From assembly GCF_001673315.1 (NCBI RefSeq), contig NZ_LZLQ01000080.1, forward strand, positions 62,001 to 126,000: a DNA stretch of 64,000 nt, read 5' to 3'. Every line of letters starts with the position of its first letter. Position 1 is the first letter of the stretch. This document shows, piece by piece, positions 26,783 through 39,043 of the stretch. The notes beneath the pieces are model-generated. The model was not told the origin of the DNA. It was given only the letters and a program-made list of their open reading frames with translations, and did not search any database. This stretch comes from Mycobacterium asiaticum. Lineage in GTDB: Bacteria > Actinomycetota > Actinomycetes > Mycobacteriales > Mycobacteriaceae. Position numbers and translations under genes: made by a program.

Positions 26783-27475
26783 CTACAGGGCCAGCGGCGG
26801 GATGGCGTTGCGCGGTACCTGGACCTGGGTAGCGCCGGCGAATGACGGCAGCAACTCGCCCTGCGCGAAGTAGAAGATCAGCGCGTCGTCGGTGATGGCG
26901 AAGTTCTGGTAGTTGGTCGGATCATGCCCGGCCCCGGGAGAGATCGGCATGCCGACCCCGCTCTGTTGTTCCAGTTGACGCTGAACGATCGGGAAGATGC
27001 TGTCCAGCGCAGTGGTGTTGGGCGCGAACAGGTTGTCGAAGGTGATGGGCTGCTTGGTGGCCAAGTTGTAGTTGAAGGCCTTGTACCAGTTGGACGGGCG
27101 GGCACCGCCGAGATCTTGGAAGAACTTGAGCACCACGCTGCGGGTGTGCGGCGGTTGCCCGGACGTGTGTTGTTCGTTGGTGGCGTCCATCTGGTACGGC
27201 TGGTCGCGACGTCCCGATCCCTGCGCGACGTTGACGAAACCGTCGCGGTTCTGCGTGATGTAGTCAGTCAGTGCCTGCTGGTCGGGGTAGTCGACGGGGA
27301 ACTTCACGTCCAGCGTGTAGGTGGCGCCGGACTGGTGGATGTGGCAGATCTCGGCGCCTTCGACGGAGCCCCCCAGGCTGGCACACGACGGCGGCGCAGC
27401 TTTCGCCGGGTAAGCGGCCGGCCAGCCGGTGACGGCCGCAGCCGCCAGTACCGCGGCCATTATCAGATAACGCAT
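26783..27475 (-). CDS. Secreted DUF3298/RsiV-like protein (Rv3036c, TB22.2 homologue)
   Basis: 230 residues with a Sec signal peptide (MRYLIMAAVLAAAAVTGWPA, cleavage near AKAAPP). The mature domain has FPVDYPDQQALTDYI and YNLATKQPITFDNLFAP, typical of the DUF3298-like domain shared with RsiV. Rv3036c is a secreted antigen with reported esterase activity. ATG 27475 chosen because the signal peptide starts there. Convergent with the beta-propeller gene. Confidence 0.88.
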   Translation of the reverse strand: MRYLIMAAVLAAAAVTGWPAAYPAKAAPPSCASLGGSVEGAEICHIHQSGATYTLDVKFPVDYPDQQALTDYITQNRDGFVNVAQGSGRRDQPYQMDATNEQHTSGQPPHTRSVVLKFFQDLGGARPSNWYKAFNYNLATKQPITFDNLFAPNTTALDSIFPIVQRQLEQQSGVGMPISPGAGHDPTNYQNFAITDDALIFYFAQGELLPSFAGATQVQVPRNAIPPLAL

Positions 27476-27556
27476 CTTCGTTGTTTCCTTCGACACCCAG
27501 CGCACCAAGAAAGGCGGTGGCCCCTCATCAGGTAATCGCCGTCAGCGTACCCGGCG

Positions 27557-28618
27557 TTACCGCGAGGAACGGCACACGTATGCGACCGCTTGGCTGCCGG
27601 CTCCGAACCGCCCGATCCGGGCGATGACCACGGTCAGCGATGCGCTGCCCCGCAACCGGAGGCGTCGTCGCAGCACGTCGGGATCCGTCTGGACGCCTCG
27701 GACCAGGATCTCCAGCGCGCCGCAGTCCAGCCCGGTCAGGACTTGACGCAGCCGGCGCTCGTCGAACGCCAGCTGGTCGAGCACTTCGAAGCCGCGCACC
27801 CCGGGCGGCAGCCGGTCCCCGGACAGATAAGCGATGTCCGGGTCGAGTTGCCACAATGCGTGCCGGGCGCCGTACTGGCGCACCAGGCCTGACCGCACGA
27901 CGGCTCCGTCGGGATCGACGATCCAACGTCCGACTGGCAGAACCGGACAGTCGTCCGGATCGGCGTCGGTGATCTCCTCACCCCGATCAAGGACGCTGGC
28001 GCGCCGGTGCACGCCCGGCGGCGTCAGGCCGATCGACCATAGGCAAGCCTCGCGCACTGAGCCCCGGTAGGACGTCACCTCGATCTCGCCGTCGAATCCG
28101 AGTCGGCTGATCTGATCGAAATCGATTCCGGGAGCGCACTTTACGGCTAGATCCTGACCCCGGTAGCAGTCCAGCAGCGGACCCAGCGCGGGTTGGTAGT
28201 CGGCCGGGTGGAAACGTCGACGACCGGCGCTGCGCCGCGCGGGGTCGACGACGACGGCGGCACCGCGGGTCACCGGGCGCAGCGCGTCGGCGCGGCACAG
28301 GTCCACGGTGCCGGCCAGGTTGTGCCGCGCCATGGTGAGCCGGACGGGGTCGAGGTCGCTGCCGATCACCCGGGCCGCTGCGCCTCGTAGGGCCGCCGAC
28401 TCGGTGCCGATCGAACAGGTCGCGTCGTGCACGATCCGACCGGCCAACCGGGCGGCACGGTGCAGCGCAACCGGCGCGGCGGTCGCCTGCTGCAGCGCTT
28501 CGTCGGTGAAGAACCAGCGGGAAACGTCGGCCAGGCCGCCGAGCTTTTCCCGCGCCTTCCGGCGTAGCAGGGTCGTCTCCACCAGTAGCGACGCCCGGTC
28601 GCCGAATCGGGCGCGCAC
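27557..28618 (-). CDS. THUMP-like class I methyltransferase (Rv3037c homologue), start codon uncertain
   Basis: At least 353 residues. The SAM fold begins at HDATCSIGTESAALRGAAA and is followed by IGSDLDPVRL and a VVVDPARR motif as in class I RNA or base methyltransferases; a THUMP-like C-terminal domain ends GALEILVRGVQ. The first ATG/GTG/TTG in frame is GTG 28618. However, the frame stays open and protein-like for 41 more codons (including FTTGDVEYLRSETGTEAL and DTSRISDIAA) up to a CTG at 28741 that overlaps the upstream stop. The true start is therefore probably upstream, using CTG or lost by mutation. The M. tuberculosis gene belongs to the proposed MGLP gene group. Confidence 0.8.
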   Translation of the reverse strand: MRARFGDRASLLVETTLLRRKAREKLGGLADVSRWFFTDEALQQATAAPVALHRAARLAGRIVHDATCSIGTESAALRGAAARVIGSDLDPVRLTMARHNLAGTVDLCRADALRPVTRGAAVVVDPARRSAGRRRFHPADYQPALGPLLDCYRGQDLAVKCAPGIDFDQISRLGFDGEIEVTSYRGSVREACLWSIGLTPPGVHRRASVLDRGEEITDADPDDCPVLPVGRWIVDPDGAVVRSGLVRQYGARHALWQLDPDIAYLSGDRLPPGVRGFEVLDQLAFDERRLRQVLTGLDCGALEILVRGVQTDPDVLRRRLRLRGSASLTVVIARIGRFGAGSQAVAYVCRSSR

Positions 28619-28737
28619 GGCCGCGATATCGGAGATCCTGCTGGTGTCGCTCAGCTCGAGTTCGGCGACCGAGGTCAGCGCCTCGGTGCCGGTTTCCGAA
28701 CGCAGATATTCGACGTCACCGGTCGTGAAAGCGACAC

Positions 28738-29721
28738 TCAGGAGGGCTTTACCCCGGTGACCATCACGTTGTAGAACCAGCCCTTCGGGGCGACGTGGCG
28801 CCAGACGTTAGCGTCCACCCAACTCAACGCCTTCCAGCTGTTGAACGCGAACCTCGCCCAGCCCCAGCCCAGCTTGCCCGGCGGAACCGTCGACTCGAAG
28901 GTCCGGACCGGCCATCCGAGCATGGCGGCCGTGAACTCCTCGCTGGCGGTCTTGACCTCGATCGCGCCGGCATTGGTCGCCATGCGTTCCAGATCCTTCG
29001 GATCGAATGTGTGCAGGTCGACGATCCATTCCAGCGCTGCGGCTCGCGAATTTTCGTCGATCTCGGCCTGTGGACGGCGCCAACCCCCGAGTCCGGGCAG
29101 CTTGACCGCACGGATGGTGAGGTTCCAGGTCAGGTCTGCCAGCGCCCGGGCGTAGCCGTTGCCGACGGTCGTCGGCTCACCGGCGAAGACGAAGCGGCCG
29201 CCCGGCTTCAGTACCCGGATGACCTCGCGCAACGACAACTCCACGTCCGGGATGTGGTGCAGCACGGCGTGCCCGACCACCAAGTCGAAGGTGTTGTCGT
29301 CGTAGGGGATGCCTTCGGCGTCGGCCACGCGACCGTCGATGTCCAGACCCAGCGCCTGTCCGTTGCGGGTGGCTACCTTGACCATGCCCGGTGAAAGGTC
29401 AGTGACCGACCCGCGCCGGGCCACCCCGGCCTGGATCAGGTTGAGCAGGAAGAACCCGGTGCCACAGCCCAGCTCCAGTGCACGGTCATAGGGCAATTCG
29501 CGGACCACGTCTTCGGGCACGATCGCATCGAACCGGCCGCGGGCGTAGTCGATGCAGCGCTGGTCGTAAGAAATGGACCACTTGTCGTCGTAGCTTTCGG
29601 CCTCCCAGTCGTGATAGAGCACCTGGGCGAGCTTGCTGTCATGCCTGGCCGCTTCGACTTCCTCAGCCGTTGCGTGCGGGTTGGGAGCCGCGTTCGCGGG
29701 GATCTCAGTACTCCTCGTCAT
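28738..29721 (-). CDS. SAM-dependent methyltransferase (Rv3038c homologue)
   Basis: 327 residues, the length I recall for Rv3038c. Motif I is LELGCGTGFFLLNLI, motif II VTDLSPGMVKVA, then VADAEGIPYDDNTFDLVVGHAVLHHI, the methyltransferase-11 pattern. The ATG at 29721 precedes a hydrophilic N-terminal segment typical of the orthologues. Substrate unknown. The upstream enoyl-CoA hydratase ends 10 bp away, so the run down to Rv3037c is likely one operon. Confidence 0.88.
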   Translation of the reverse strand: MTRSTEIPANAAPNPHATAEEVEAARHDSKLAQVLYHDWEAESYDDKWSISYDQRCIDYARGRFDAIVPEDVVRELPYDRALELGCGTGFFLLNLIQAGVARRGSVTDLSPGMVKVATRNGQALGLDIDGRVADAEGIPYDDNTFDLVVGHAVLHHIPDVELSLREVIRVLKPGGRFVFAGEPTTVGNGYARALADLTWNLTIRAVKLPGLGGWRRPQAEIDENSRAAALEWIVDLHTFDPKDLERMATNAGAIEVKTASEEFTAAMLGWPVRTFESTVPPGKLGWGWARFAFNSWKALSWVDANVWRHVAPKGWFYNVMVTGVKPS

Positions 29722-29731
29722 GCAGGGCAGC

Positions 29732-30499
29732 CTAATCGCCGTCCGGTTCACCTTCCGCATGAGCGTCCTGACCAGCGGCGAAGACCTCGACGTAGCGGCG
29801 GATCTCGGCGGCCCGCCGATCGGGCTCGCCGGCCTCGTCGAATACGGCGTTGATCCCGGCCTTGGCGGCGGCCAACGCGTGCGCGGGGCCGTCGAGGAAG
29901 CGCCGTGCCCAGTTGGCCGCCGCGTCGTAGACGTTGTCCGGCGCCACCATGTCATCGATCAAGCCCAGCGCGAGCGCCTCCTCGGCGTCGAAGAAGCGGC
30001 CGCTGAACACCAACTCCTTCGCTCGGCTGGCGCCGACCGCACGGGTCAGCCGGGCCATCCCGCCGCCGCCCGGGATAAGCCCGGCCAGGACCTCGGTGGC
30101 ACCGAATTTCACGTTGTCGCCGCTGACCCGCCAGTCCGCGGCCAGCGCCAGCGTGAGGCCCGCCCCGAGGGCGTATCCGGTGATGGCGGCGACGGTCGGT
30201 TTCGGGATCGCCGCGACGGCGTCGATGGCTTCGTGTCGCGCACGGGCGGCGGTGCCAGCCTCCGCTGCGGTCAGCGTTCGCAGTTCGGGCATGTCGTCTC
30301 CGGCGGAGAAAATCTCGTGGCCGCCGAACAGGATTACCGCGGCGACGTCTGCGCGGCGGCTCAATTCGTCTGCGGCAGAGACAATCTCGCGATAAACCTG
30401 GCGCGTCATGGCGTTGGTGGGCGGGCGCGACAACAGCAGCATGGCCAGACCGGGATCCTGGGTGCCGTCGCTGACGACGACGCTGACAAACTCGCTCAC
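29732..30499 (-). CDS. echA17: Enoyl-CoA hydratase/isomerase (EchA17 homologue)
   Basis: A crotonase-fold protein of 255 residues from a GTG start. The oxyanion-hole segments are [14 protein letters not shown] and [20 protein letters not shown]. The second catalytic region reads [19 protein letters not shown], with Glu at the hydratase position. Likely acts in fatty-acid degradation. It is 7 bp from the upstream NUDIX gene. Confidence 0.9.
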   Translation of the reverse strand: MSEFVSVVVSDGTQDPGLAMLLLSRPPTNAMTRQVYREIVSAADELSRRADVAAVILFGGHEIFSAGDDMPELRTLTAAEAGTAARARHEAIDAVAAIPKPTVAAITGYALGAGLTLALAADWRVSGDNVKFGATEVLAGLIPGGGGMARLTRAVGASRAKELVFSGRFFDAEEALALGLIDDMVAPDNVYDAAANWARRFLDGPAHALAAAKAGINAVFDEAGEPDRRAAEIRRYVEVFAAGQDAHAEGEPDGD

Positions 30500-30506
30500 T
30501 GGACCG

Positions 30507-31358
30507 TCACAACGGCCAGTGCATGGCGCCGCCGGCTTCGCGTGCGCGGTGGTAGCGGTCGGAATCGAAGAACTCGAACACCCAGTTGTCGCCGCGCTTC
30601 TCCAGAATCGGCTGTACCGGCGCGATCTGGCGCTCGACGGCCATCACCTCGGCGACCGTGCGCCCCACCAGGGAGTCCAGTTGCGTCCAGGTCGGCGGTA
30701 GCAGGACGTTACGTCCGGCCTCGAAGTCGTCGATGGCGTCCTGCGGCAAGGCCCAGCCGGCCCGGTCGGATTCGGTGTTGTCACCGTCGGCGCGCTGCCC
30801 CTCCGGAAGTGCTCCCACAAAGAAATAGGTGTCGTAGCGGCGGGTGCGCTCGGCTTCCGGAGTGACCCAGTTCGCCCACGGGCGCAGCAGGTCGGAGCGC
30901 AACACCAGCTTCTCGGTCTGCAGGAAGTCGGCGAACGACAACGTGTGGTCGGCCAGAGCCCGTCGGGCGTCGCTGTACACCGAGGCGTCGCCGACGATGC
31001 TGTGCGGGGCCGATACGTCCTGGCCGGCCGGTCCGGCGAACAGCACACCGGATTCCTCGAAGGTTTCCCGCGCCGCGGCGCAGACCAGCGCGGTGGCCAG
31101 GTCCGTCTCGATGCCAAAGCGCTGCGCCCACCATTTCGGCGGCGGTCCCACCCACGCGATCTCGGCGTTGCGGTCACGGTCGTCGACGCCGCCGCCCGGG
31201 AACACGATCACGCCCGGCGCGAACTCCATGCGCGCGTGCCGGCGCATCAGGAACAGGGACAAGCCCGCCTTCGAACCGGCCTCCGCGTCGCGGACCAGCA
31301 TCACGGTCGCGGCCGGACGCGCCGGCAAGGGCTCTTGGACGGGGTCGGTGCTGTTCAT
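30507..31358 (-). CDS. NUDIX-family hydrolase (Rv3040c homologue)
   Basis: 283 residues. N-terminal NUDIX strand [11 protein letters not shown], then [25 protein letters not shown]. The NUDIX helix is represented by [13 protein letters not shown], that is, RETFEEsG with the spacing stretched by an insertion after FPGGGV, as in the NUDT19/ACAD-like subgroup. Such enzymes often cleave CoA or related nucleotides. ATG overlaps the stop of the ABC ATPase gene (ATGA on the minus strand). Confidence 0.85.
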   Translation of the reverse strand: MNSTDPVQEPLPARPAATVMLVRDAEAGSKAGLSLFLMRRHARMEFAPGVIVFPGGGVDDRDRNAEIAWVGPPPKWWAQRFGIETDLATALVCAAARETFEESGVLFAGPAGQDVSAPHSIVGDASVYSDARRALADHTLSFADFLQTEKLVLRSDLLRPWANWVTPEAERTRRYDTYFFVGALPEGQRADGDNTESDRAGWALPQDAIDDFEAGRNVLLPPTWTQLDSLVGRTVAEVMAVERQIAPVQPILEKRGDNWVFEFFDSDRYHRAREAGGAMHWPL

Positions 31359-32188
31359 GCCTGTCTCCGGTGAGCTGCGCGGCTACGAACCCGCCGGGCG
31401 AAGTATCGGCCGTCGACGACGTCCAATGCGATGCGCTGCCCGAACGCCGCCGAAAGGTTCTCTGCGGTCAGCACGTCGGGCAGCAACCCCGAGGCCACCA
31501 CCTGCGCCTCCGACAGCAACAGGCAATGGCTGAAGCCGGGCGGCACCTCTTCGACGTGGTGGGTGACCAGCACCAGCGCCGGTGCGTCGGGGTCGGCGGC
31601 CAGGTCGGCCAGTCGGGCCACCAGTTCCTCCCGGCCGCCCAGGTCCAGGCCCGCGGCGGGCTCGTCGAGCAGCAGCAGCTCCGGATCGGTCATCAAGGCC
31701 CGCGCGATCAGCACTCGTTTGCGCTCACCTTCGGACAGAGTGCCGTAGGTGCGCTCGGCCAGATGCTCCGCGCCCAAGCTTTCCAGCATGTTGACCGCGC
31801 GCCGGTAGTCGATGTCCTCGTAGGTCTCCCGCCACCGGCCCAGCACCGAATAGCCGGCCGAGACCACCAGGTCTCGGACCAATTCGTCGCTGGGCACCCG
31901 CTGCGCCAACGCCGAAGAGCTCAAACCGATCCGGGAACGCAGTTCGGCGACGTCGACTCGGCCCAGCCGCTCCCCCAGTATGAAAGCGACACCCGACGAC
32001 GGATGCTCGGATGCGGCGGCGATGCGCAGCAGGGATGTCTTGCCGGCGCCGTTGGGCCCGATGACGACCCAGCGTTCGTCCAGTTCGACGGCCCAATCCA
32101 GCGGGCCCACCAGGGTGCGTCCGCCGCGGCGCAGCGACACATTTCTGAAGTCGATCAGCAGGTCGGGATCGGCTTCATATTCGGCCAC
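31355..32188 (-). CDS. ABC transporter ATP-binding protein (Rv3041c homologue)
   Basis: 277 residues from GTG 32188. Walker A GPNGAGKTS, Q-loop region RIGLSSSALAQ, signature LSEGERKRVLIARAL (a variant of LSGGQ), Walker B LLLLDEPAAGLD and the switch His in LVTHHVEEVP. No permease is encoded next to it, so partner and substrate are unknown; stand-alone ATPases of the ModF/YheS type are another possibility. First gene of the run down to Rv3037c. Confidence 0.9.
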   Translation of the reverse strand: MAEYEADPDLLIDFRNVSLRRGGRTLVGPLDWAVELDERWVVIGPNGAGKTSLLRIAAASEHPSSGVAFILGERLGRVDVAELRSRIGLSSSALAQRVPSDELVRDLVVSAGYSVLGRWRETYEDIDYRRAVNMLESLGAEHLAERTYGTLSEGERKRVLIARALMTDPELLLLDEPAAGLDLGGREELVARLADLAADPDAPALVLVTHHVEEVPPGFSHCLLLSEAQVVASGLLPDVLTAENLSAAFGQRIALDVVDGRYFARRVRSRAAHRRQA

Positions 32189-32221
32189 CCGACCATCGTG
32201 CCGTATGGCCGGCGAGCGGAC

Positions 32222-32260
32222 GCAAAAGCCCCCTTTTCGCAACGAAAACGCAGGCTTTGC
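32222..32260. terminator. Long hairpin downstream of serB2
   Basis: The outer stem pairs gcaaaagcc with ggctttgc (one bulged A), and the inner stem pairs TTTTCG with CGAAAA around CAA. It sits between the serB2 stop and the ABC gene start, both on the minus strand. A terminator role is likely, but there is no clear U-tract. Confidence 0.45.
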
Positions 32261-32271
32261 GACTGGTCGCG

Positions 32272-35361
<3,090 letters not shown>

Positions 35362-35507
35362 CTACAAACTGTCGTATTTGGGTCGGGCCGGTTCGTTTCC
35401 CGGCGTCGGCGACGCGAACACCACCCAGGATTTTCGCCGAAAATCCGGTCGTCAGGTTGCCTTCGCGTGGCCGTGTCGCCGGCTGTCGTGGTGTTAACGT
35501 CGACCGT

Positions 35508-36581
35508 GTGCGAACCGGGGGCCTGATACTCAGTGTGGCCGTCTTTCTGGCTCTGACGTGCAGCGGTTGCGGTTCGGACAAGCCGGTTCAGTCCTCGCTG
35601 GTCACGCCGACCACCCAGATCGCGGGTGCCGGGGTGCTGGGCAACGACCGCAAACCCGACGAGTCGTGCGCGCGTGACGCGGCCGCGCCCGATCCTGGTC
35701 CCGCGACGCGACCGGCGCGCAACGCCGCGGGCGTCAGCCCGGACGTCACCCAGGTACCGTCCGATCCGCAACGCATCGTGGTGCTCGCCGGCGACCAACT
35801 CGACGCGCTCTGCGCGCTCGGCCTGCAGTCGCGAGTGATCGGCGCAGCTGTGGCGGACGGATCGCCGAACCAGCCGTCCTATCTCGGCAGGACGATCCAC
35901 GACGTCCCGGCGGTCGGTTCCCGAACGTCCCCGGATCTCAAGGCCATCGCCGCGGCGCGACCGGATTTGATTCTGGGCTCGGTGGCTTTCACGCCTGCCT
36001 TGTACCCGCAACTGGCAGCGATCGCCCCGACGGTGTTCACCAGCGCCCCCGGCGCGGCCTGGCAGGACAATCTGCGCGGCGTGGGTGGGGCGACGGCTCG
36101 CGGCGCCGCCACGGATGCTCTGCTCGACGGGTTCAGCCGCCGCGCCACCGACGTCGGCGCCAAGCATGACGCGGCCCACTTCCAGGTGTCTGTCGTTCAA
36201 CTGACCACCAGCAGCGTGCGCGTCTACGGCGCCAACAACTTTCCAGGCAGCGTGCTGGCCGCGGTCGGCGTGGACCGGCCGGCGTCGCAGCGGTTCACCG
36301 ACAAGCCCTACGTCGAACTCGGCGCCACGGATGCCGACCTGAGCAAAAGCCCCGACTTCTCCGCCGCCGACGCCGACATCATCTATGTGTCCTGCGCTTC
36401 CCCGGCCGCGGCCGAACGCGCAGCCACCGTCCTGGACAGCGGGCCCTGGCGCAAACTCGGCGCCAACCGGGACAACCGGATCTTCGTCGTCAACGACGAG
36501 ATCTGGCAGACCGGACAGGGATTAATCGCGGCGCGCGGCATGTTGACCGACGTGGGCTGGATCAGCGCGCCGATCAATTGA
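35508..36581 (+). CDS. fecB: Fe(III)-siderophore/heme-type substrate-binding lipoprotein FecB
   Basis: 357 residues from GTG 35508. Lipoprotein signal peptide with the lipobox LTCSGC. The mature protein contains the mycobacterial FecB segments TTQIAGAGVLGNDRKPDESC and RIVVLAGDQLDALCALGLQ, a class III periplasmic-binding fold. No transporter genes accompany it, as in M. tuberculosis. The 227-bp gap before it shows no clear IdeR box. Confidence 0.93.
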   Translation: MRTGGLILSVAVFLALTCSGCGSDKPVQSSLVTPTTQIAGAGVLGNDRKPDESCARDAAAPDPGPATRPARNAAGVSPDVTQVPSDPQRIVVLAGDQLDALCALGLQSRVIGAAVADGSPNQPSYLGRTIHDVPAVGSRTSPDLKAIAAARPDLILGSVAFTPALYPQLAAIAPTVFTSAPGAAWQDNLRGVGGATARGAATDALLDGFSRRATDVGAKHDAAHFQVSVVQLTTSSVRVYGANNFPGSVLAAVGVDRPASQRFTDKPYVELGATDADLSKSPDFSAADADIIYVSCASPAAAERAATVLDSGPWRKLGANRDNRIFVVNDEIWQTGQGLIAARGMLTDVGWISAPIN

Positions 36582-36672
36582 GTGACCGCGCCCACCCCGC
36601 CGCAGCTGGCCGGTAACCCATTACCTTAGCTAAGCTTTCTCGGAGTACACGCGATCGAATAGGGATACGTAA

Positions 36673-37713
36673 ATGAGCACTGTCAACGCTTACGCCGCGA
36701 CGTCGGCCACCGAACCGCTGACCAAAACCACGATCGAACGCCGGGACCCCGGTCCGCACGACGTGGCCATCGACATCAAGTTCGCCGGAATCTGCCACTC
36801 CGACATCCACACCGTCAAAGCCGAGTGGGGCGTGCCCACGTACCCCGTGGTTCCGGGCCACGAGATCGCCGGTGTGGTGACCGCGGTCGGTTCGGAGGTC
36901 ACCAAGCACCAGGTCGGCGACCACGTGGGCGTCGGTTGCATGGTGAACTCCTGTGGGCGGTGCAGCAGCTGTCAGGCCGGGCTCGAGCAGTACTGCAAGA
37001 ACGGTGCGACCTTCACCTACAACTCCATCGACAAGGACGGCACGCCGACGCAGGGCGGCTACAGCCAGGCGGTCGTCGTCGACGAGAACTTCGTGGTGCG
37101 GATTCCCGAGTCGTTGCCATTGGACGCTGCGGCGCCGCTGCTATGCGCCGGGGTCACGTTGTTCTCGCCGCTACGCCACTGGAAGGCCGGGCAGGACACC
37201 CGATTGGCGATCGTCGGGCTGGGCGGACTGGGCCACATGGGCGTCAAGCTGGGTGCGGCGATGGGCTGCGAGGTCAGTGTGCTGTCGCAGTCCCTGAAGA
37301 AGATGGAAGACGGATTGCGTTTGGGCGCAAGCAATTACTACGCGACCTCCGATCCCGACACCTTCAAGAAGTTGCGCGGCAGCTTCGACCTGATCCTCAA
37401 CACCGTCTCGGCCAACCTCAATCTGGGCCAGTACCTGAACCTGCTCGACGTGGACGGCACGATGGTCGAACTGGGCATCCCCGAGCACCCGATGGAGGTG
37501 CCGGCGTTCGGCCTCGCGCTGGCGCGGCGCAGCCTGTCCGGGTCGAACATCGGGGGCATCGTCGAGACCCAGGAGATGCTGGACTTCTGCGCAGAGCACA
37601 ACGTGACGCCGGAGATCGAGGTCATCGAAGCCGACTACGTCAACGAGGCCTACGAGCGTGTGCTGGCCAGCGACGTGCGCTACCGGTTCGTCATCGACAT
37701 CTCAACGTTGTGA
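36673..37713 (+). CDS. adhC: NADP-dependent zinc alcohol dehydrogenase AdhC
   Basis: 346 residues, a cinnamyl-alcohol-dehydrogenase-like MDR. Catalytic zinc ligands are in GICHSDIH and GHEIAG; the structural zinc cysteines are in [15 protein letters not shown]. The cofactor loop is [13 protein letters not shown]. Substrate is probably a primary alcohol or aldehyde. A 10-bp palindrome CTTAGCTAAG lies at 36625-36634 upstream. Confidence 0.95.
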   Translation: MSTVNAYAATSATEPLTKTTIERRDPGPHDVAIDIKFAGICHSDIHTVKAEWGVPTYPVVPGHEIAGVVTAVGSEVTKHQVGDHVGVGCMVNSCGRCSSCQAGLEQYCKNGATFTYNSIDKDGTPTQGGYSQAVVVDENFVVRIPESLPLDAAAPLLCAGVTLFSPLRHWKAGQDTRLAIVGLGGLGHMGVKLGAAMGCEVSVLSQSLKKMEDGLRLGASNYYATSDPDTFKKLRGSFDLILNTVSANLNLGQYLNLLDVDGTMVELGIPEHPMEVPAFGLALARRSLSGSNIGGIVETQEMLDFCAEHNVTPEIEVIEADYVNEAYERVLASDVRYRFVIDISTL

Positions 37714-37718
37714 GTGCT

Positions 37719-38087
37719 TTAACTCTGTGAGGTAGGCGCCTCGACCTCGATACCGGCCAACGGCCACCCAGCCGCGGCGAGGACGCCCGCCACCCGCGCA
37801 ATGTTCTCCGGCCCGGCGTCGTAGTGGGTTACCTCGGAGATGAATTCGGCGATCTCGTCGCGGTCGATCACGCCGTCGACCGTGGCGGGAGACCCCTCGG
37901 CGGTGATGTCGCGGACCACCTGCCTGATCTGTTCATCGGTCAGCGGGGTGTTGCGCAGCAGCGCGAGTAGCGGCATGCGGTCCGGGCCCGGCACGCCGTC
38001 GGGATAACCGGCCCGCAGCCAACGCAGCACCGAGGCACAGAACGAGGACACCGAGACGCTCTTGGCGGCGGACGCAGTCACCCCCAC
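37719..38087 (-). CDS. DUF3349 family protein (Rv3046c homologue)
   Basis: 122 residues from GTG 38087; a GTG two codons in is equally possible. FCASVLRWLRAGYPDGVPGP, LTDEQIRQVVRDI and the acidic ISEVTHYDAGPENIARVA are the DUF3349 pattern, a small helical domain of unknown function found in mycobacteria as several paralogues. It is convergent with adhC and lies just outside the left end of the nrdF2-associated island. An Rv3047c-like gene was not seen next to it. Confidence 0.85.
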   Translation of the reverse strand: MGVTASAAKSVSVSSFCASVLRWLRAGYPDGVPGPDRMPLLALLRNTPLTDEQIRQVVRDITAEGSPATVDGVIDRDEIAEFISEVTHYDAGPENIARVAGVLAAAGWPLAGIEVEAPTSQS

Positions 38088-38167
38088 AGTCTCTTGCGTC
38101 CGGCTGCGGCGCGCCAGCCACGGCACTGCGCAACGGCGATATTTCACGCGCCGTTCATGTGCCGCTT

Positions 38168-38302
<135 letters not shown>

Positions 38303-38338
38303 CTACCTGCTGACACCTGCCGATACCTGTAACTACCG

Positions 38339-38360
38339 GCAAAATGTGGGCAAAATGTGG
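38339..38360. repeat. Two tandem copies of gcaaaatgtgg near the left end of the island
   Basis: Two perfect 11-bp units in direct repeat, preceded at 38300-38330 by three spaced copies of an ACCTG-containing word. Short repeats like these next to an attachment core are typical of integrase arm-binding sites. Confidence 0.6.
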
Positions 38361-38367
38361 GCACGAC

Positions 38368-38750
38368 TCATGAAATGCCCGGGGTTGCCATCGCCCAGGA
38401 TTCGCGCCGGGTGCCGACTGCCCACTCGCCCCGAGCGTCAGTGAAGGTGAACTCGATCAGGTTTGCGCGGGGCGTCTCGCCTTTGTTCCCGACAAGGGTT
38501 AACACATTAGTCACCTCGTCGCTCCGAAGCACTTGCGCAACTTCGGGTTTGACCAAGCCGCTACCCACCTGCGACACCAATACGTCTTCATTGTCGCGGG
38601 GGTGGTCCGCGATCCGCGGATCGAACACCGGTCCGTCGCTGAAGTTCCGTATCCGGACACCCCGGCTACTTGCCGGCGGCTCTCATCCAGCCATGTCGTC
38701 AGTGCGTCAGGGGGCACCTCGTCGACAATGATCAGCCGGGCCTGTCTCAT
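38368..38750 (-). pseudogene. Frameshifted hypothetical gene of the island
   Basis: The ATG at 38750 opens a frame starting MRQARLIIVDEVPPDALTTW, which fits the island's coding style. Coding then continues in a different frame from about 38660 (NFSDGPVFDPRIADHPRDNE) to a stop at 38368 (ending SWAMATPGIS). A single indel near 38660-38672 would join them into about 127 residues. The ATG overlaps the stop of the gene upstream (ATGA), as in phage-type operons. Function unknown; no recognised domain. Confidence 0.6.
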
Positions 38751-39022
38751 CTCGTGCCCCGCCGCTCGGCTTCCCTGGTCGCGGCCATTGCTCGGCGCTC
38801 GTCCTGCCCGGCCTTCCACTTCCGAGCCGCGACCCAGAGCGCTCCAAACGCTGTGATCGAACCGACTCCGCCTAGCCACGCCGGAACGGTCCCAAGATCC
38901 CAGCGTCAGCCATGGGCATGCAGGTCTATAGCTTGAGCTACAGCTAGCAGGCTGAGAGAAAGGCTGGTGACGGCGAAGACTCTCGCCAGCCAGGCAGCGT
39001 GTCCCTTCCACCACCGGATCAC
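38747..39022 (-). pseudogene. Small two-helix membrane protein gene with an in-frame stop
   Basis: From GTG 39022 the frame gives VIRWWKGHAAWLARVFAVTS, continuing as a hydrophobic helix, then a TGA at 38906-38908, then RWDLGTVPAWLGGVGSITAF and a second helix, ending in a basic tail (KWKAGQDERRAMAATREAER). Apart from the TGA the frame is coherent over 91 codons and its stop overlaps the next ATG. The nonsense codon, probably a former Trp or Arg, indicates decay. Similar short membrane proteins occur in actinobacterial prophages. Confidence 0.55.
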
Positions 39023-39043
39023 GCCAACAGCGTAGAGAGAGGA

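Noticed and set aside
36625..36634. Palindrome CTTAGCTAAG upstream of adhC as a possible IdeR iron box
   Set aside because: Too short and lacking the 19-bp IdeR consensus; adhC is not an iron gene.
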